A stretch of DNA of 64,000 nt from Pseudomonas sp. FP1742 (GCF_030687145.1 NZ_CP117460.1:5394001-5458000), one strand, 5' to 3'. Counted from the stretch's first letter, positions 52,087-63,015 are shown. Made by a program: numbers and translations. The notes: a model not told the origin generated them from the sequence alone.

Positions 52087-53708
52087 CAGACTTTGAATCG
52101 CGAGACACCGCCACGCAGCCCCACGGCCACCTGACTCAATTCGTCGATGGCGAAACTGGCCTGACGCAACGACTCGACCGTCTGGCTGCTGGCGTCGCCC
52201 AACTGCACCAGCGCGTGGTTGATCTGCTCGGCACCGGTGGCCTGGGCCTGCATGCCTTCGTTGACCATCAACACCCGTGGCGCCAGCGCCTGAACCTGAT
52301 GAATGATCTGCGACAGCTGCTCGCCCACCTGCTGCACCTCGGACATGCCGCGGCGCACTTCCTCAGAGAACTTGTCCATGCCCATGACCCCGGCCGACAC
52401 CGCCGACTGGATCTCGCGCACCATCTGCTCGATGTCGTAGGTGGCCACGGCAGTCTGGTCTGCCAGACGTCGCACTTCGGTGGCGACCACGGCAAACCCG
52501 CGACCATACTCGCCGGCCTTCTCGGCTTCGATCGCGGCGTTCAGGGACAACAGGTTGGTCTGGTCGGCGACTTTGACGATGGTCACCACCACCTGGTTGA
52601 TGTTGCCGGCCTTCTCATTGAGGATCGCCAGTTTGGCATTCACCAGATCTGCCGCGCCCATCACCGAATGCATGGTGTCTTCCATGCGCGCCAGGCCTTG
52701 CTGACCAGAACCGGCCAGCACCGACGCCTGATCGGCGGCGGTGGAAACTTCGGTCATGGTGCGCACCAGGTCCCGCGAGGTGGCGGCAATTTCACGGGAG
52801 GTCGCACCGATTTCGGTGGTAGTGGCCGCGGTTTCGGTGGCGGTGGCCTGTTGCTGCTTGGACGTCGCGGCAATTTCCGTGACCGATGTGGTGACCTGCA
52901 CCGAGGAGCGCTGCGCCTGGGACACCAGCGAGGTGAGCTCGGTCATCATGTCATTGAAGCCGGTTTCCACCGCGCCGAATTCGTCTTTGCGATCAAGATT
53001 CAAGCGACTGCTGAGATCCCCGGTGCGCATGACTTCCAGAATGTCCACGATGCGACTCATCGGTGCCATAATCGCGCGCATCAACAGCAGGCCGCAGAGG
53101 CCGGCGACGATGACTGCCACCAGCAAAGAGACGCCCATGCTGATTTTGGCGGCCGTCACTGCATCACTGATGGCCAGCGTGGATCGTTCAGCCAGGGCGT
53201 GATTACTCTCAAGAAGGCTGTTCAACTGCTTGCGCCCATTGATCCAGGCCGGCGTGAGTTTCTGCTCCAGGGCAAGGCGCGCCTGGTCGTACTCTTTGCG
53301 CTGATAGAGGTCGAGAACGTTCGCCATCTCCTTGTTGTAGAGCTGATGACGCGCTTCGAATTCGTCGAATAGATTCTGATCTTCTGTGGTGAAAATGGTT
53401 TTGCGATAGTTGGCCATCTGCTCGCCCAAGCGCTCTTCGAAGCTCTTGTACATGGTCTGGTCGGCGGCGCTTATTTCGCGACGTCCGGAAAGGCCGACAA
53501 TCTGCTGGGTGAGGTTAAAACTGTCGACCCACGCGCCGCGGATCATCGAACTGAAATACACCCCGGGAACCGCATCGGTGCGAACCGATTCTGCGCCGGC
53601 GTCGATCTTCATCAGCCGGGAAAAAGACACCACGACCATTAGCAGCATGATCGCGATAATTACCGCAAAGCTCGCCAAAATGCGTTGGCGCAACGTCCAG
53701 TTCTTCAC
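52086..53708 (-). CDS. wspA: Membrane chemoreceptor-like sensor WspA
   Basis: 540 residues. First membrane helix at 12-30 (ASFAVIIAIMLLMVVVSF), a periplasmic four-helix domain of about 150 residues, the second helix near 190-212 (ISMGVSLLVAVIVAGLCGLLLM), HAMP, and the cytoplasmic signalling hairpin with the MCP tip (VADQTNLLSLNAAIEAEKAGEYGRGFAVVATEVRRLAD). WspA senses surface contact or envelope stress and switches on WspE. First gene of the operon. Confidence 0.95.
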   Translation of the reverse strand: MKNWTLRQRILASFAVIIAIMLLMVVVSFSRLMKIDAGAESVRTDAVPGVYFSSMIRGAWVDSFNLTQQIVGLSGRREISAADQTMYKSFEERLGEQMANYRKTIFTTEDQNLFDEFEARHQLYNKEMANVLDLYQRKEYDQARLALEQKLTPAWINGRKQLNSLLESNHALAERSTLAISDAVTAAKISMGVSLLVAVIVAGLCGLLLMRAIMAPMSRIVDILEVMRTGDLSSRLNLDRKDEFGAVETGFNDMMTELTSLVSQAQRSSVQVTTSVTEIAATSKQQQATATETAATTTEIGATSREIAATSRDLVRTMTEVSTAADQASVLAGSGQQGLARMEDTMHSVMGAADLVNAKLAILNEKAGNINQVVVTIVKVADQTNLLSLNAAIEAEKAGEYGRGFAVVATEVRRLADQTAVATYDIEQMVREIQSAVSAGVMGMDKFSEEVRRGMSEVQQVGEQLSQIIHQVQALAPRVLMVNEGMQAQATGAEQINHALVQLGDASSQTVESLRQASFAIDELSQVAVGLRGGVSRFKV

Positions 53709-53861
53709 AGTCAGTCCTCGATGCGGGTCAAATTGCGGGGGAGTATAGCCGAGGGCGATGTTTCATTTATAAGACGCTGAGCATCGCTTCACATCCCGCC
53801 AACAAAAAGCCGTAAATCGGCAGAAATGGACCGTGGATCAGTCATGGGGGAAGTTGTCATG

Positions 53862-53907
53862 GCCTGGACGCCATTGCGAGCAGGCTCGCGATGGCGTCCA
53901 TCCAGGC
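53862..53907. repeat. Palindromic REP-like element
   Basis: A stem of about 15 pairs (GGACGCCATTGCGAG at 53866-53880 with CTCGCGATGGCGTCC at 53885-53899, one mismatch), bracketed further by GCCTGGA/TCCAGGC. It lies between the DUF533 gene end and wspA. A different family from the GTGGGAGC elements. Confidence 0.75.
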
Positions 53908-53941
53908 AAAAGTTTGTTGCCCGCGAAGGCATTCTGAAGAC

Positions 53942-54625
53942 CTACACGGAAGCCTGCCGCACCTGTTTCTCCAGTTCGGCCTTCAACCCCGGCTCCAGCT
54001 TCAACTGCCGCGCCAACTCATCCAGATAGGACTTCTCCATGAAGTTCTCCGCATCCACCAGCATCACACTGGCGATGTACATTTCAGCCGCCATTTCCGG
54101 CGTACTGGCGGCGCGGGCGACGTCGGTCGGGTCCAGCGGCTTGTTGAGCTCGGCGTGTAGCCAGTGCTGCAGTTCCTGATCGTTGTCGAGCTTGCTGAAC
54201 TCGCCTTCGATCAATTGGCGTTCACGCTCATCGACGTGACCGTCGGCTTTGGCCGCAGCCACCAACGCCTTGAGAATCGCCTGGCTATGCTGCTCGACTT
54301 GCGCCGCTGGCAAGCGGTCGAGGGTTTGCGGTTCGGTCTTGGGCGCGGTGCCCTGCTGGGCCTGCCAGTTGCCATAAGCCTTGTAGGCAATTACCCCCAA
54401 TGCGGCGAGGCCGCCGTAGATCGCGAACTTGCCGCCGACTTTGCGCGCCTTCTTGCTGCCCAACAGCAGGCCCATGGCGCCAGCCGCCAGGGCTCCGCCG
54501 CCCGCCCCCGAGAGCAAACCACCCAATCCACCGCTGGATGATTTGTTCTGCGCGCCACCGGCCTTGTTCTGCAACAGCTCCTGACCGGACTTGAGCAGTT
54601 GATCGAGCAATCCACGGGTATTCAT
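53942..54625 (-). CDS. TerB-like DUF533 inner membrane protein (YebE-like)
   Basis: About 227 residues from ATG 54625, preceded by GGAGG; the longer frame lacks a ribosome site. The start MNTRGLLDQLLKSGQELLQNKAGG is followed by a glycine-rich linker, a hydrophobic stretch (FAIYGGLAALGVIAYKAYGNW) and a TerB-like helical domain (LVAAAKADGHVDERERQLIEGEFSKLD, aspartates as in DUF533). Role unknown; relatives in E. coli respond to envelope stress. It lies upstream of wspA, in the same direction, but a 230-base gap with a repeat argues it is separate. Confidence 0.8.
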   Translation of the reverse strand: MNTRGLLDQLLKSGQELLQNKAGGAQNKSSSGGLGGLLSGAGGGALAAGAMGLLLGSKKARKVGGKFAIYGGLAALGVIAYKAYGNWQAQQGTAPKTEPQTLDRLPAAQVEQHSQAILKALVAAAKADGHVDERERQLIEGEFSKLDNDQELQHWLHAELNKPLDPTDVARAASTPEMAAEMYIASVMLVDAENFMEKSYLDELARQLKLEPGLKAELEKQVRQASV

Positions 54626-54952
54626 GTTGCCGCCTCCACAAAATCGGGTTAACCGGATCATTAAGGCCACCAGCCTGGATCGAAAGTGCCCGGTTCCTCT
54701 TCGCAAGAGTGCTTCCAGATGTTGCTCATATCTCGGTAAACAGCCGGTAACGCACCCACACAATCTATTTCATCGAATGCAGCCCCGGGGGATTTGTCGA
54801 CCTTGGCATCGAGCACTAGTCTGGATAAACCCATGACACAGCGCGGCCTCAGTCAGCCTCCCACAAAGCGCACTACGCTAATAACAAGCCACTCATGGCG
54901 AACGACCCCGTTCAACGCTGTCCCGACCCTAATTAAAGAAGAGGGAAACCCC
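54626..54952. other. Divergent intergenic region between the DUF533 gene and ydcS
   Basis: About 327 bases. It should hold promoters for both genes; no convincing -35/-10 pair, palindrome or RNA was recognised. A longer frame from 54794 runs into ydcS but has no ribosome site. Confidence 0.5.
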
Positions 54953-56104
54953 ATGTTCGAACACAAGACCGCACTGCTCAGTGCCATCACCACGGCGCTC
55001 CTGGCCAGCGCCAGCCTGCAGGCCGCCGAACCGCTGAAAGCCGTCGGCGCCGGCGAAGGTCAGCTGGATATCGTTGCCTGGCCCGGCTATATCGAACGGG
55101 GCGAAACTGATAAGGCTTACGACTGGGTCAACGCTTTCGAGAAGGAAACCGGCTGCAAGGTCAACGTCAAGACGGCCGGCACGTCCGATGAAATGGTCAG
55201 CCTGATGGCCAAGGGCGGTTACGATCTGGTGACGGCGTCCGGCGATGCCTCCCTGCGCCTGATCGCCGGCAAGCGTGTCCAGCCGATCAACACCGCATTG
55301 ATCCCCAACTGGAAAAATCTCGATCCGCGCCTGAAGGATGCACCGTGGTACGTGGTCGACAAGCAGACCTACGGCACCCCGTACCAGTGGGGCCCGAACG
55401 TGCTCATGTACAACACCAACGTGTTCAAGCAGCCGCCGACCAGTTGGGGCGTGGTGCTCGAAGAGCAGAAGCTGCCCGATGGCAAATCCAACAAGGGCCG
55501 CGTGCAGGCGTATGACGGGCCGATCTACATCGCGGACGCGGCGCTGTACCTGAAAACCGCCAAGCCGGAACTGGGCATCAAGGACCCATACCTGCTCGAC
55601 GAAAAGCAGTACAAGGCCGTGCTCGATCTGCTGCGCGGTCAACAAAAGCTGATCCACCGCTACTGGCACGACACCACCGTGCAGATGAGTGACTTCAAGA
55701 ACGAAGGCGTGGTGGCCTCCAGCTCCTGGCCCTATCAGGTCAACGGCCTGATGAACGAGAAACAGCCAGTCGCCTCGACCATCCCCAAAGAAGGCGCCAC
55801 AGGGTGGGCCGACACCACCATGATGCACGCCGAAGCCAAGCACCCGAACTGCGCCTACAAGTGGATGGACTGGTCGCTGACGCCGAAGGTCCAGGGCGAT
55901 GTGTCCGCCTGGTTCGGGTCACTGCCGGCGGTCCCGGCGGCGTGCAAGGCAAGCGAACTGTTGGGTGCCGAGGGATGCAAGACCAACGGTTTCGACCAGT
56001 TCGACAAGATCGCCTTCTGGAAAACCCCGCAGGCCGAGGGTGGCAAGTACGTGCCTTATAGCCGTTGGACCCAGGACTACATCGCGATTATGGGAGGCAG
56101 GTAA
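54953..56104 (+). CDS. ydcS: ABC transporter polyamine-type substrate-binding protein YdcS
   Basis: 383 residues, matching the E. coli YdcS size, from ATG 54953 (AGAGGG upstream). The signal peptide ends SASLQAAEP. The mature protein begins GQLDIVAWPGYIERGETDKAYDWVNAFEKETGCKVNVKTAGTSDEMVSLM, the PotD/PotF-type family pattern, and continues YGTPYQWGPNVLMYNTNVF. It captures a polyamine, probably putrescine or related, in the periplasm. First gene of a ydcSTUV-patD set. The specific ligand is inferred from the set. Confidence 0.85.
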   Translation: MFEHKTALLSAITTALLASASLQAAEPLKAVGAGEGQLDIVAWPGYIERGETDKAYDWVNAFEKETGCKVNVKTAGTSDEMVSLMAKGGYDLVTASGDASLRLIAGKRVQPINTALIPNWKNLDPRLKDAPWYVVDKQTYGTPYQWGPNVLMYNTNVFKQPPTSWGVVLEEQKLPDGKSNKGRVQAYDGPIYIADAALYLKTAKPELGIKDPYLLDEKQYKAVLDLLRGQQKLIHRYWHDTTVQMSDFKNEGVVASSSWPYQVNGLMNEKQPVASTIPKEGATGWADTTMMHAEAKHPNCAYKWMDWSLTPKVQGDVSAWFGSLPAVPAACKASELLGAEGCKTNGFDQFDKIAFWKTPQAEGGKYVPYSRWTQDYIAIMGGR

Positions 56105-56132
56105 TACACCGACCCTTGTGGCGAGGGAGCTT

Positions 56133-56162
56133 TGTGGCGAGGGGGCTTGCCCCCTCGCCACA
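56133..56162. repeat. Perfect palindrome TGTGGCGAGGGGGC-TT-GCCCCCTCGCCACA between ydcS and ydcT
   Basis: A 14-bp stem with a two-base loop, preceded by a broken second copy (56117-56130). It is the compact form of the long repeats at 31.1 and 37.9 kb. A REP hairpin after a binding-protein gene typically protects that part of the transcript. Confidence 0.85.
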
Positions 56163-56261
56163 GTGAGCATTCCAGCTAAAAAAGCACACCGATTCAGTTT
56201 TTTCAGAAGTCCAGGCAGGGGCCGCTGTGATGGGCCCCCGCTTTTAGGGAGCACCGTATCC

Positions 56262-57299
56262 ATGACGCTCGCAGTCCAGTTCACCAATGTCTCCCGTCAG
56301 TTCGGCGAGGTGAAGGCCGTTGACCGGGTTTCCATCGATATCCAGGACGGCGAGTTCTTTTCCCTGCTGGGCCCTTCCGGCTCGGGCAAAACCACCTGCC
56401 TGCGCCTGATCGCCGGTTTCGAACAGCCGAGCACCGGCTCCATCCGCATCCATGGTGCCGAAGCCGCCGGGCTGCCGCCTTATCAGCGTGATGTGAATAC
56501 CGTGTTCCAGGATTACGCCCTGTTCCCGCACATGAACGTACTCGACAACGTCGCCTACGGCTTGAAAGTTAAAGGTGTCGGCAAGACCGAACGCCACAAG
56601 CGCGCCGAAGAGGCCCTCGCCATGGTCGCCCTCGGCGGCTATGGCGAACGCAAGCCGGTGCAGCTGTCGGGCGGCCAACGCCAGCGAGTGGCCCTGGCCC
56701 GGGCGTTGGTCAATCGCCCTCGGGTCTTGCTGCTCGACGAACCCTTAGGCGCCCTCGACCTGAAGCTGCGCGAGCAGATGCAAGGTGAGCTGAAGAAGCT
56801 GCAACGCCAGCTCGGCATCACCTTCATCTTCGTCACCCACGACCAGACTGAAGCGCTGTCGATGTCCGATCGTGTGGCAGTGTTCAACAAGGGCCGCATC
56901 GAACAGGTCGACACGTCACGCCATCTCTACATGAAACCGGCGACTACCTTCGTTGCCGAATTCGTCGGCACGTCCAACGTGATTCGCGGCGATCTGGCGC
57001 GGCAGTTGAGCGGCAATCCACAGCCGTTTTCGATTCGCCCGGAACACGTGCGTTTCGCCGAAGGCCCGCTGGCCAGCCATGAAATCGAAGTCAGCGGCGT
57101 GCTGCATGACATCCAGTATCAGGGCAGCTCCACCCGTTATGAATTGAAACTGGAAAACGGCCAGACCCTGAATATCAGCCAGGCCAACGTCCAGTGGCTG
57201 GACGCCAGCGCGCAACATCAGACCGGGCAACGCATCAGCGCTCGCTGGGCACGAGAAGCGATGATTGCGCTGCACGACAATGTTGTGGGCGGGGTGTGA
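56262..57299 (+). CDS. ydcT: ABC transporter ATP-binding protein YdcT
   Basis: 345 residues from ATG 56262 (AGGGAGC upstream). Full ATPase set: Walker A LGPSGSGKTTCL, Q-loop VNTVFQDYALFPH, signature LSGGQRQRVALARALV, Walker B VLLLDEPLGALD, and the switch HDQTEAL. A C-terminal TOBE-like regulatory domain (FSIRPEHVRFAEGP...) follows. It powers the YdcUV permease. Confidence 0.92.
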   Translation: MTLAVQFTNVSRQFGEVKAVDRVSIDIQDGEFFSLLGPSGSGKTTCLRLIAGFEQPSTGSIRIHGAEAAGLPPYQRDVNTVFQDYALFPHMNVLDNVAYGLKVKGVGKTERHKRAEEALAMVALGGYGERKPVQLSGGQRQRVALARALVNRPRVLLLDEPLGALDLKLREQMQGELKKLQRQLGITFIFVTHDQTEALSMSDRVAVFNKGRIEQVDTSRHLYMKPATTFVAEFVGTSNVIRGDLARQLSGNPQPFSIRPEHVRFAEGPLASHEIEVSGVLHDIQYQGSSTRYELKLENGQTLNISQANVQWLDASAQHQTGQRISARWAREAMIALHDNVVGGV

Positions 57300-57300
57300 G

Positions 57301-58248
57301 ATGGACACCGTGACGATCCCCCGAACACCGTCCAATGGCTCGCCGTTGCGCCGGTTTTCCAACCTGCTGTACCGGCGGCCGAACCTGTATCTGTCGCTGC
57401 TGCTCGTGCCGCCGTTGCTGTGGTTCGGCGCAATCTACCTCGGCTCGCTGCTGACGTTGTTGTGGCAAGGCTTCTACACCTTCGATGACTTCACCATGAC
57501 GGTCACCCCCGACCTGACCCTGGCGAACTTCGCAGCGCTGTTCCAGCCGTCGAACTTCGACATCATCCTGCGTACCCTGAGCATGGCCATCGTCGTGTCA
57601 CTCGCCAGTGCCGTGGTGGCGTTCCCGATCGCCTACTACATGGCGCGCTACACCAGTGGCAACACCAAGGCGTTTTTCTATATCGCGGTGATGATGCCGA
57701 TGTGGGCCAGTTACATCGTCAAGGCCTATGCCTGGACCTTGCTGTTGGCCAAGGGCGGCGTGGCCCAGTGGTTCGTTCAATACCTGAACCTGGAGCCGGT
57801 ATTGCAGTTCGTGCTCGGGATGCCGGGGGTGGGTGGCAGCACGTTGTCGACCTCGCACCTGGGACGATTCATGGTGTTCGTCTACATCTGGCTGCCGTTC
57901 ATGATCCTGCCGATCCAGGCCTCACTGGAACGCCTGCCGCCCTCATTGCTGCAAGCCTCGGCGGACCTGGGCGCCAAGCCGCGTCAGACCTTCATGCAAG
58001 TGATTCTGCCACTGTCGATTCCGGGCATCGCGGCCGGTTCGATCTTCACCTTTTCACTGACCCTGGGCGACTTCATCGTGCCGCAACTGGTGGGTCCGCC
58101 GGGCTACTTTGTCGGCAGCATGGTCTACGCCCAACAAGGGGCCATCGGCAACATGCCGATGGCGGCAGCCTTCACCCTGGTGCCGATCGTGCTGATCGCC
58201 ATTTACCTGGCCATTGTCAAACGCCTGGGGGCCTTCGATGCGCTCTGA
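57301..58248 (+). CDS. ydcU: ABC transporter permease YdcU
   Basis: 315 residues, six membrane helices, starting one base after the ydcT stop. The permease signature (EAA-like loop [51 protein letters not shown]) contacts the ATPase. It forms the channel with YdcV. The start at ATG 57301 avoids overlap with ydcT. Confidence 0.9.
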   Translation: MDTVTIPRTPSNGSPLRRFSNLLYRRPNLYLSLLLVPPLLWFGAIYLGSLLTLLWQGFYTFDDFTMTVTPDLTLANFAALFQPSNFDIILRTLSMAIVVSLASAVVAFPIAYYMARYTSGNTKAFFYIAVMMPMWASYIVKAYAWTLLLAKGGVAQWFVQYLNLEPVLQFVLGMPGVGGSTLSTSHLGRFMVFVYIWLPFMILPIQASLERLPPSLLQASADLGAKPRQTFMQVILPLSIPGIAAGSIFTFSLTLGDFIVPQLVGPPGYFVGSMVYAQQGAIGNMPMAAAFTLVPIVLIAIYLAIVKRLGAFDAL

Positions 58249-59062
58249 CTCTTCCTCTCAAGACCGGGCCTCCCTGGGCCTGCGCATCGCCGCGTGGGGC
58301 GGATTGCTGTTCTTGCACTTTCCGATCCTGATCATCTTCCTCTACGCCTTCAACACCGAAGACGCGGCGTTCAGCTTTCCGCCCAAGGGCTTCACCTTGA
58401 AGTGGATCAGCGTGGCGTTCTCGCGGCCCGACGTGCTGGAAGCGATCAAGCTGTCGCTGCAGATTGCCGCCATCGCCACCCTGATTGCGCTGATCCTCGG
58501 CACCCTCGCCTCGGCGGCGCTGTACCGGCGGGACTTTTTCGGCAAGCAAGGCATCTCGCTGATGCTGATCCTGCCGATTGCCCTGCCGGGGATCATCACC
58601 GGGATCGCGCTGCTGGCGACTTTCAAGACCCTGGGGATCGAGCCGGGGGTGTTCACCATCGTGATCGGTCATGCGACCTTCTGCGTGGTGATCGTCTACA
58701 ACAACGTCATCGCCCGATTGCGCCGCACGTCCTACAGTTTGATCGAAGCGTCGATGGACCTTGGCGCCGATGGCTGGCAGACCTTCCGCTACATCGTCCT
58801 GCCGAACCTCGGCTCGGCATTGCTGGCCGGTGGCATGCTGGCGTTCGCCCTGTCGTTCGACGAAATCATCGTCACCACCTTCACCGCCGGCCACGAACGC
58901 ACCTTGCCGTTGTGGCTGCTCAACCAGCTCAGTCGACCACGGGACGTGCCGGTGACCAACGTCGTGGCGATGCTGGTCATGATGGTGACCATGCTGCCGA
59001 TTCTCGGCGCGTATTACCTGACCCGCGGTGGCGAGAGTGTGGCCGGTAGTGGCGGAAAATAA
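58238..59062 (+). CDS. ydcV: ABC transporter permease YdcV
   Basis: 274 residues from ATG 58238, overlapping ydcU by 11 bases. Six helices and the permease loop ([43 protein letters not shown]). Partner of YdcU in the polyamine-type importer. Confidence 0.9.
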   Translation: MRSDSSSQDRASLGLRIAAWGGLLFLHFPILIIFLYAFNTEDAAFSFPPKGFTLKWISVAFSRPDVLEAIKLSLQIAAIATLIALILGTLASAALYRRDFFGKQGISLMLILPIALPGIITGIALLATFKTLGIEPGVFTIVIGHATFCVVIVYNNVIARLRRTSYSLIEASMDLGADGWQTFRYIVLPNLGSALLAGGMLAFALSFDEIIVTTFTAGHERTLPLWLLNQLSRPRDVPVTNVVAMLVMMVTMLPILGAYYLTRGGESVAGSGGK

Positions 59063-59097
59063 CTGACAACTCATTTCCCGATGTGGGAACCGAATCC

Positions 59098-59186
59098 TGT
59101 GGGAGCGGGCTTGCTCGCGAAGGGGCCATCACATTCAACATTGATGTTGACTGATCCACCGCCTTCGCGAGCAAGCCCGCTCCCAC
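59098..59186. repeat. REPIN: inward pair of REP elements
   Basis: Forward core at 59098 and inverted core ending at 59186, between ydcV and patD. It may separate expression of the transporter from the dehydrogenase. Confidence 0.86.
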
Positions 59187-59237
59187 GTGAGAACCGGTTC
59201 CCGACAAAGGAATACAACAGCTTCGGAGGATAAAGCC

Positions 59238-60662
59238 ATGCAAACCAAACTCTTGATCAATGGCCAACTCGTCAAAGGCGACGGCGCCGCCCAAGCCGTA
59301 TTCAACCCAGCACTCGGCCGTGTACTGGTGGAAATCAACGAAGCCAGCGAAGCCCAGGTCGACGCCGCCGTGCGCGCCGCCGATAGCGCCTTCGAAGCCT
59401 GGTCGCAAACCACACCAAAAGAGCGCTCGCTGCTGCTGCTCAAACTCGCCGACCTCATCGAAGCCCATGCTAAAGAGCTGGCCAAACTGGAGTCGGACAA
59501 CTGCGGCAAACCCTACAGCGCCGCGCTGAACGACGAGATCCCGGCGATTGCCGACGTGTTCCGGTTCTTCGCCGGCGCCAGCCGTTGCATGAGCGGTGCG
59601 CTGGGCGGTGAATACCTGCACGGCCACACCTCGATGATCCGTCGCGACCCGGTGGGCGTGATTGCCTCCATCGCGCCGTGGAACTACCCGCTGATGATGG
59701 TCGCCTGGAAAATCGCCCCGGCCCTGGCCGCCGGTAATACCGTGGTGCTCAAGCCGTCGGAACAAACCCCGCTGACTGCCTTGCGCCTGGCCGAACTGGC
59801 GTCGGAGATTTTCCCGGCGGGCGTGCTTAACCTGGTGATCGGTAGTGGCCCTACCGTTGGCACTCCGCTGGTCACGCACCCGAAAGTGCGCATGGTGTCG
59901 CTGACCGGCTCCATCGCCACCGGCTCGAACATCATTTCCAGCACCGCCGGCAGCGTCAAACGCATGCACATGGAACTGGGCGGCAAGGCGCCGGTGATCA
60001 TCTTCGACGATGCCGACATCGATGCCGCCGTGGAAGGCATTCGCACCTTCGGTTTCTACAACGCCGGCCAGGACTGCACCGCCGCCTGCCGCATCTACGC
60101 CCAGGCTGGCATCTACGACACCTTCGTCGAGAAGCTCGGCGCCGCGGTCAGTACCCTCAAGTACGGCTTGCAGAATGATCCGTCGACGGAACTGGGCCCG
60201 TTGATCAGCTCGCAACATCGCGACCGCGTGACCGCGCTTGTCGAGCGAGCCATGGCGCAACCGCACATTCGCTTGATCACCGGCGGCAAGGCCGTGGATG
60301 GCAATGGCTTCTTCTTTGAGCCCACGGTGCTGGCCGACGCACAACAGGACGACGAGATCGTGCGCCACGAAGTGTTCGGGCCGGTGGTATCGGTCACCAA
60401 ATTCACTGATGAAGCACAGGCGCTGGCCTGGGCCAACGATTCGGACTACGGCCTGGCGTCGTCGGTCTGGACCACGGACATCGGCCGCGCCCATCGCCTG
60501 TCTGCACGCCTGCAGTACGGCTGCACGTGGGTGAACACCCACTTCATGCTGGTCAGCGAAATGCCCCATGGCGGTCAGAAACTGTCCGGTTATGGGAAAG
60601 ACATGTCGATGTATGGATTGGAGGACTACACGGTTGTAAGGCATGTGATGTTCAAGCATTAA
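59238..60662 (+). CDS. patD: Gamma-aminobutyraldehyde dehydrogenase PatD/YdcW
   Basis: 474 residues, the exact E. coli PatD length, from ATG 59238 (GGAGG upstream). Motifs are the NAD-binding [38 protein letters not shown], the catalytic glutamate in MELGGKAPV and the catalytic cysteine in [12 protein letters not shown]. It oxidises gamma-aminobutyraldehyde to GABA in putrescine breakdown. Its place directly after the importer makes the unit self-consistent. Confidence 0.9.
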   Translation: MQTKLLINGQLVKGDGAAQAVFNPALGRVLVEINEASEAQVDAAVRAADSAFEAWSQTTPKERSLLLLKLADLIEAHAKELAKLESDNCGKPYSAALNDEIPAIADVFRFFAGASRCMSGALGGEYLHGHTSMIRRDPVGVIASIAPWNYPLMMVAWKIAPALAAGNTVVLKPSEQTPLTALRLAELASEIFPAGVLNLVIGSGPTVGTPLVTHPKVRMVSLTGSIATGSNIISSTAGSVKRMHMELGGKAPVIIFDDADIDAAVEGIRTFGFYNAGQDCTAACRIYAQAGIYDTFVEKLGAAVSTLKYGLQNDPSTELGPLISSQHRDRVTALVERAMAQPHIRLITGGKAVDGNGFFFEPTVLADAQQDDEIVRHEVFGPVVSVTKFTDEAQALAWANDSDYGLASSVWTTDIGRAHRLSARLQYGCTWVNTHFMLVSEMPHGGQKLSGYGKDMSMYGLEDYTVVRHVMFKH

Positions 60663-60673
60663 AAACGAAAAAA

Positions 60674-60738
60674 TCGCAGCCTGCGGCAGCTACCAGGTGT
60701 ACACCGATCTCCGGTAGAAACTGCCGCAGGCTGCGATC
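60674..60738. repeat. Inverted repeat ATCGCAGCCTGCGGCAG family
   Basis: 17-bp perfect arms (60674-60690 and 60722-60738), with inner CTACC/GGTAG pairs. It lies 12 bases after patD and converges with the gene at 60769. No T-run, so its terminator function is doubtful. Confidence 0.82.
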
Positions 60739-60768
60739 CTTTGCTCAACGGAAAAATGCTTTAACACC

Positions 60769-60954
60769 TCAAAACCGCGAAACACTCCTCATCGCATCCA
60801 CCAGATAGCGCATCGCAATGCGGTCGCTTTCCGACAACTCGCGATAGCGCTCCACCAACTTCAACTCTTCCGAACTGAGCCGACGCCTTCGCCGCCCGGT
60901 AGCCAGGCAGGGGAAGATTCCTAACATTTCGGTAATGCCTTGTACTTTCGACAT
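60769..60954 (-). CDS. Small hypothetical protein
   Basis: 61 residues from ATG 60954, preceded by AAGGA eight bases upstream. It is soluble, with a basic centre (TGRRRRRLSSEELKLVERYRELSESDRIAMRYLVDAMRSV) whose helices recall the ends of small regulators; no domain was recognised. It stands alone between patD and opgD and may be a genus-limited gene. Confidence 0.6.
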   Translation of the reverse strand: MSKVQGITEMLGIFPCLATGRRRRRLSSEELKLVERYRELSESDRIAMRYLVDAMRSVSRF

Positions 60955-61366
60955 GGACGATGTCCTTCTATACGTCAGAGAAAACTGCAAAACCGCATCG
61001 CCCTATCACTTTCAGCGGCCGCTTTGTGTGCGCTGAACCCACCGGCCTGAAGGGCCGAAACCGGTCATGCCCATAGAATAGAAATTAAATCGGTGCTGAA
61101 AAGCAGTTTTTAGAGTAATTAGTCGAAAAAAGCAGATATGCCCTATAAATCAGAAAGTACGGTGAGAAATGTTACCTGACATGTCTTGTTTCATTGCCGC
61201 GCTGTCGCGACGCTATCAATCATTTTTGCTCTGTAATCGAACGGTTTAAGCTATTTGGCATCTGTTCTAAAGTCCGTTGCGTTTGGCCGAAGGCATGTCC
61301 GAACCGTTATTTCAAATCCAGCACGTGCCAGGAACGGCGCGGGATTGTTCACGACAGGTTGTACTT
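60955..61366. other. AT-rich intergenic region before opgD
   Basis: About 412 bases; the part 61080-61180 is AT-rich and probably promoter DNA for opgD. No RNA gene or strong motif was recognised. The opgD frame opens at 61277 but the real start is later. Confidence 0.5.
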
Positions 61367-62992
61367 ATGCACCGCAGGAATTTGCTCAAAGCCTCCATGG
61401 CCATTGCGGCTTACACCGGTCTCTCGGCCACCGGCCTGTTGGCCGCGAACGCCTGGGCCGGTAGCGGCGCTGCCGATGGCGATGCCCAGGCGTTCGACTT
61501 CGAAGCGCTGAAAAGCCAGGCCAAACAACTCGCCGGCAAGCCCTACCAAGACACCAAGCAGGTGCTGCCGCCGACACTGGCGACCATGACGCCGCAGAAC
61601 TTCAATGCGATCCGCTACGACGGCAATCATTCGCTATGGAAGGACCTGAAAGGTCAGCTGGACGTGCAGTTTTTCCACGTCGGCATGGGTTTCAAGCAGC
61701 CGGTGCGCATGTACAGCGTCGATCCCAAGACTCGACTGGCGCGCGAGGTGCATTTCCGCCCGTCGCTGTTCAACTATGAAAAAACCACCGTTGACACTAA
61801 ACAGCTCAAGACAGATCTGGGTTTCTCCGGGTTCAAGCTGTTCAAGGCCCCGGAGCTGGATCAGCACGACGTGTTGTCGTTCCTCGGCGCCAGCTACTTC
61901 CGCGCGGTAGACGCCACCGGCCAATACGGTTTGTCGGCCCGCGGCCTGGCGATCGACACCTACGCCAAGAAGCGTGAAGAATTCCCGGACTTCACCAAGT
62001 TCTGGTTCGAGACACCGGACAAGGACAGCACCCGTTTCGTGGTGTACGCCCTGCTCGATTCGCCGAGCGCCACCGGTGCCTATCGTTTCGACATCGATTG
62101 CCAGGCCGAGCGCGTGGTGATGGAAGTCGACGCCCACATCAATGCCCGCACCGCCATCGAGCAACTGGGCATCGCGCCGATGACCAGCATGTTCAGCTGT
62201 GGCACCCATGAACGCCGCATGTGCGACACCATTCACCCGCAGATCCACGACTCCGATCGCCTGGCCATGTGGCGCGGCAACGGCGAGTGGATCTGCCGTC
62301 CGCTGAACAACCCGGCCACCCTGCAGTTCAACGCCTTCGCCGACACCGATCCGAAAGGCTTTGGCCTGGCGCAGACCGACCATGAGTTCGACAGTTATCA
62401 GGACACCGTCGACTGGTACAGCAAGCGTCCGAGCCTGTGGGTGGAACCTACAACCGCGTGGGGCGAAGGCTCCATCGATTTGCTGGAAATTCCTACGACC
62501 GGCGAAACCCTGGATAACATCGTCGCATTCTGGACGCCGAAAAAACCGGTCGCCGCCGGTGACTCCCTGAACTACGGCTACAAGCTCTACTGGAGCGCCC
62601 TGCCACCGACGGGTACGCCGCTGGCACGGGTCAATGCGACCCGTTCGGGCATGGGCGGCTTCGTCGAAGGCTGGGCCCCAGGCGAGCACTACCCGGAAGT
62701 CTGGGCACGCCGCTTCGCCGTGGACTTCACCGGGGGCGGCCTGGACCGCTTGCCCGAAGGCGCCGGGATCGAGCCGGTGGTGACCTGTTCGAACGGTGAA
62801 GTGAAGGACTTCAATGTATTGGTGCTCGATGACATCAAAGGCTACCGAATCACCTTCGACTGGTACCCGACCAATGACAGCGTGGCGCCGGTGGAGCTGC
62901 GGTTGTTCATTCGCACCAATGACCGCACGTTGAGTGAAACCTGGTTGTACCAGTATTTCCCGCCAGCGCCTGATAAGCGTAAGTACACCTGA
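61367..62992 (+). CDS. opgD: Periplasmic glucan biosynthesis protein OpgD
   Basis: 541 residues from ATG 61367. A twin-arginine signal ([21 protein letters not shown]) means export in folded form by Tat. The rest is the OpgG/OpgD family: [76 protein letters not shown]. It shapes osmoregulated periplasmic glucans, setting backbone structure. OpgG and OpgH are not in this window. Confidence 0.93.
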   Translation: MHRRNLLKASMAIAAYTGLSATGLLAANAWAGSGAADGDAQAFDFEALKSQAKQLAGKPYQDTKQVLPPTLATMTPQNFNAIRYDGNHSLWKDLKGQLDVQFFHVGMGFKQPVRMYSVDPKTRLAREVHFRPSLFNYEKTTVDTKQLKTDLGFSGFKLFKAPELDQHDVLSFLGASYFRAVDATGQYGLSARGLAIDTYAKKREEFPDFTKFWFETPDKDSTRFVVYALLDSPSATGAYRFDIDCQAERVVMEVDAHINARTAIEQLGIAPMTSMFSCGTHERRMCDTIHPQIHDSDRLAMWRGNGEWICRPLNNPATLQFNAFADTDPKGFGLAQTDHEFDSYQDTVDWYSKRPSLWVEPTTAWGEGSIDLLEIPTTGETLDNIVAFWTPKKPVAAGDSLNYGYKLYWSALPPTGTPLARVNATRSGMGGFVEGWAPGEHYPEVWARRFAVDFTGGGLDRLPEGAGIEPVVTCSNGEVKDFNVLVLDDIKGYRITFDWYPTNDSVAPVELRLFIRTNDRTLSETWLYQYFPPAPDKRKYT

Positions 62993-63015
62993 GAGTTAGT
63001 CGGGGTCTGAAATGG

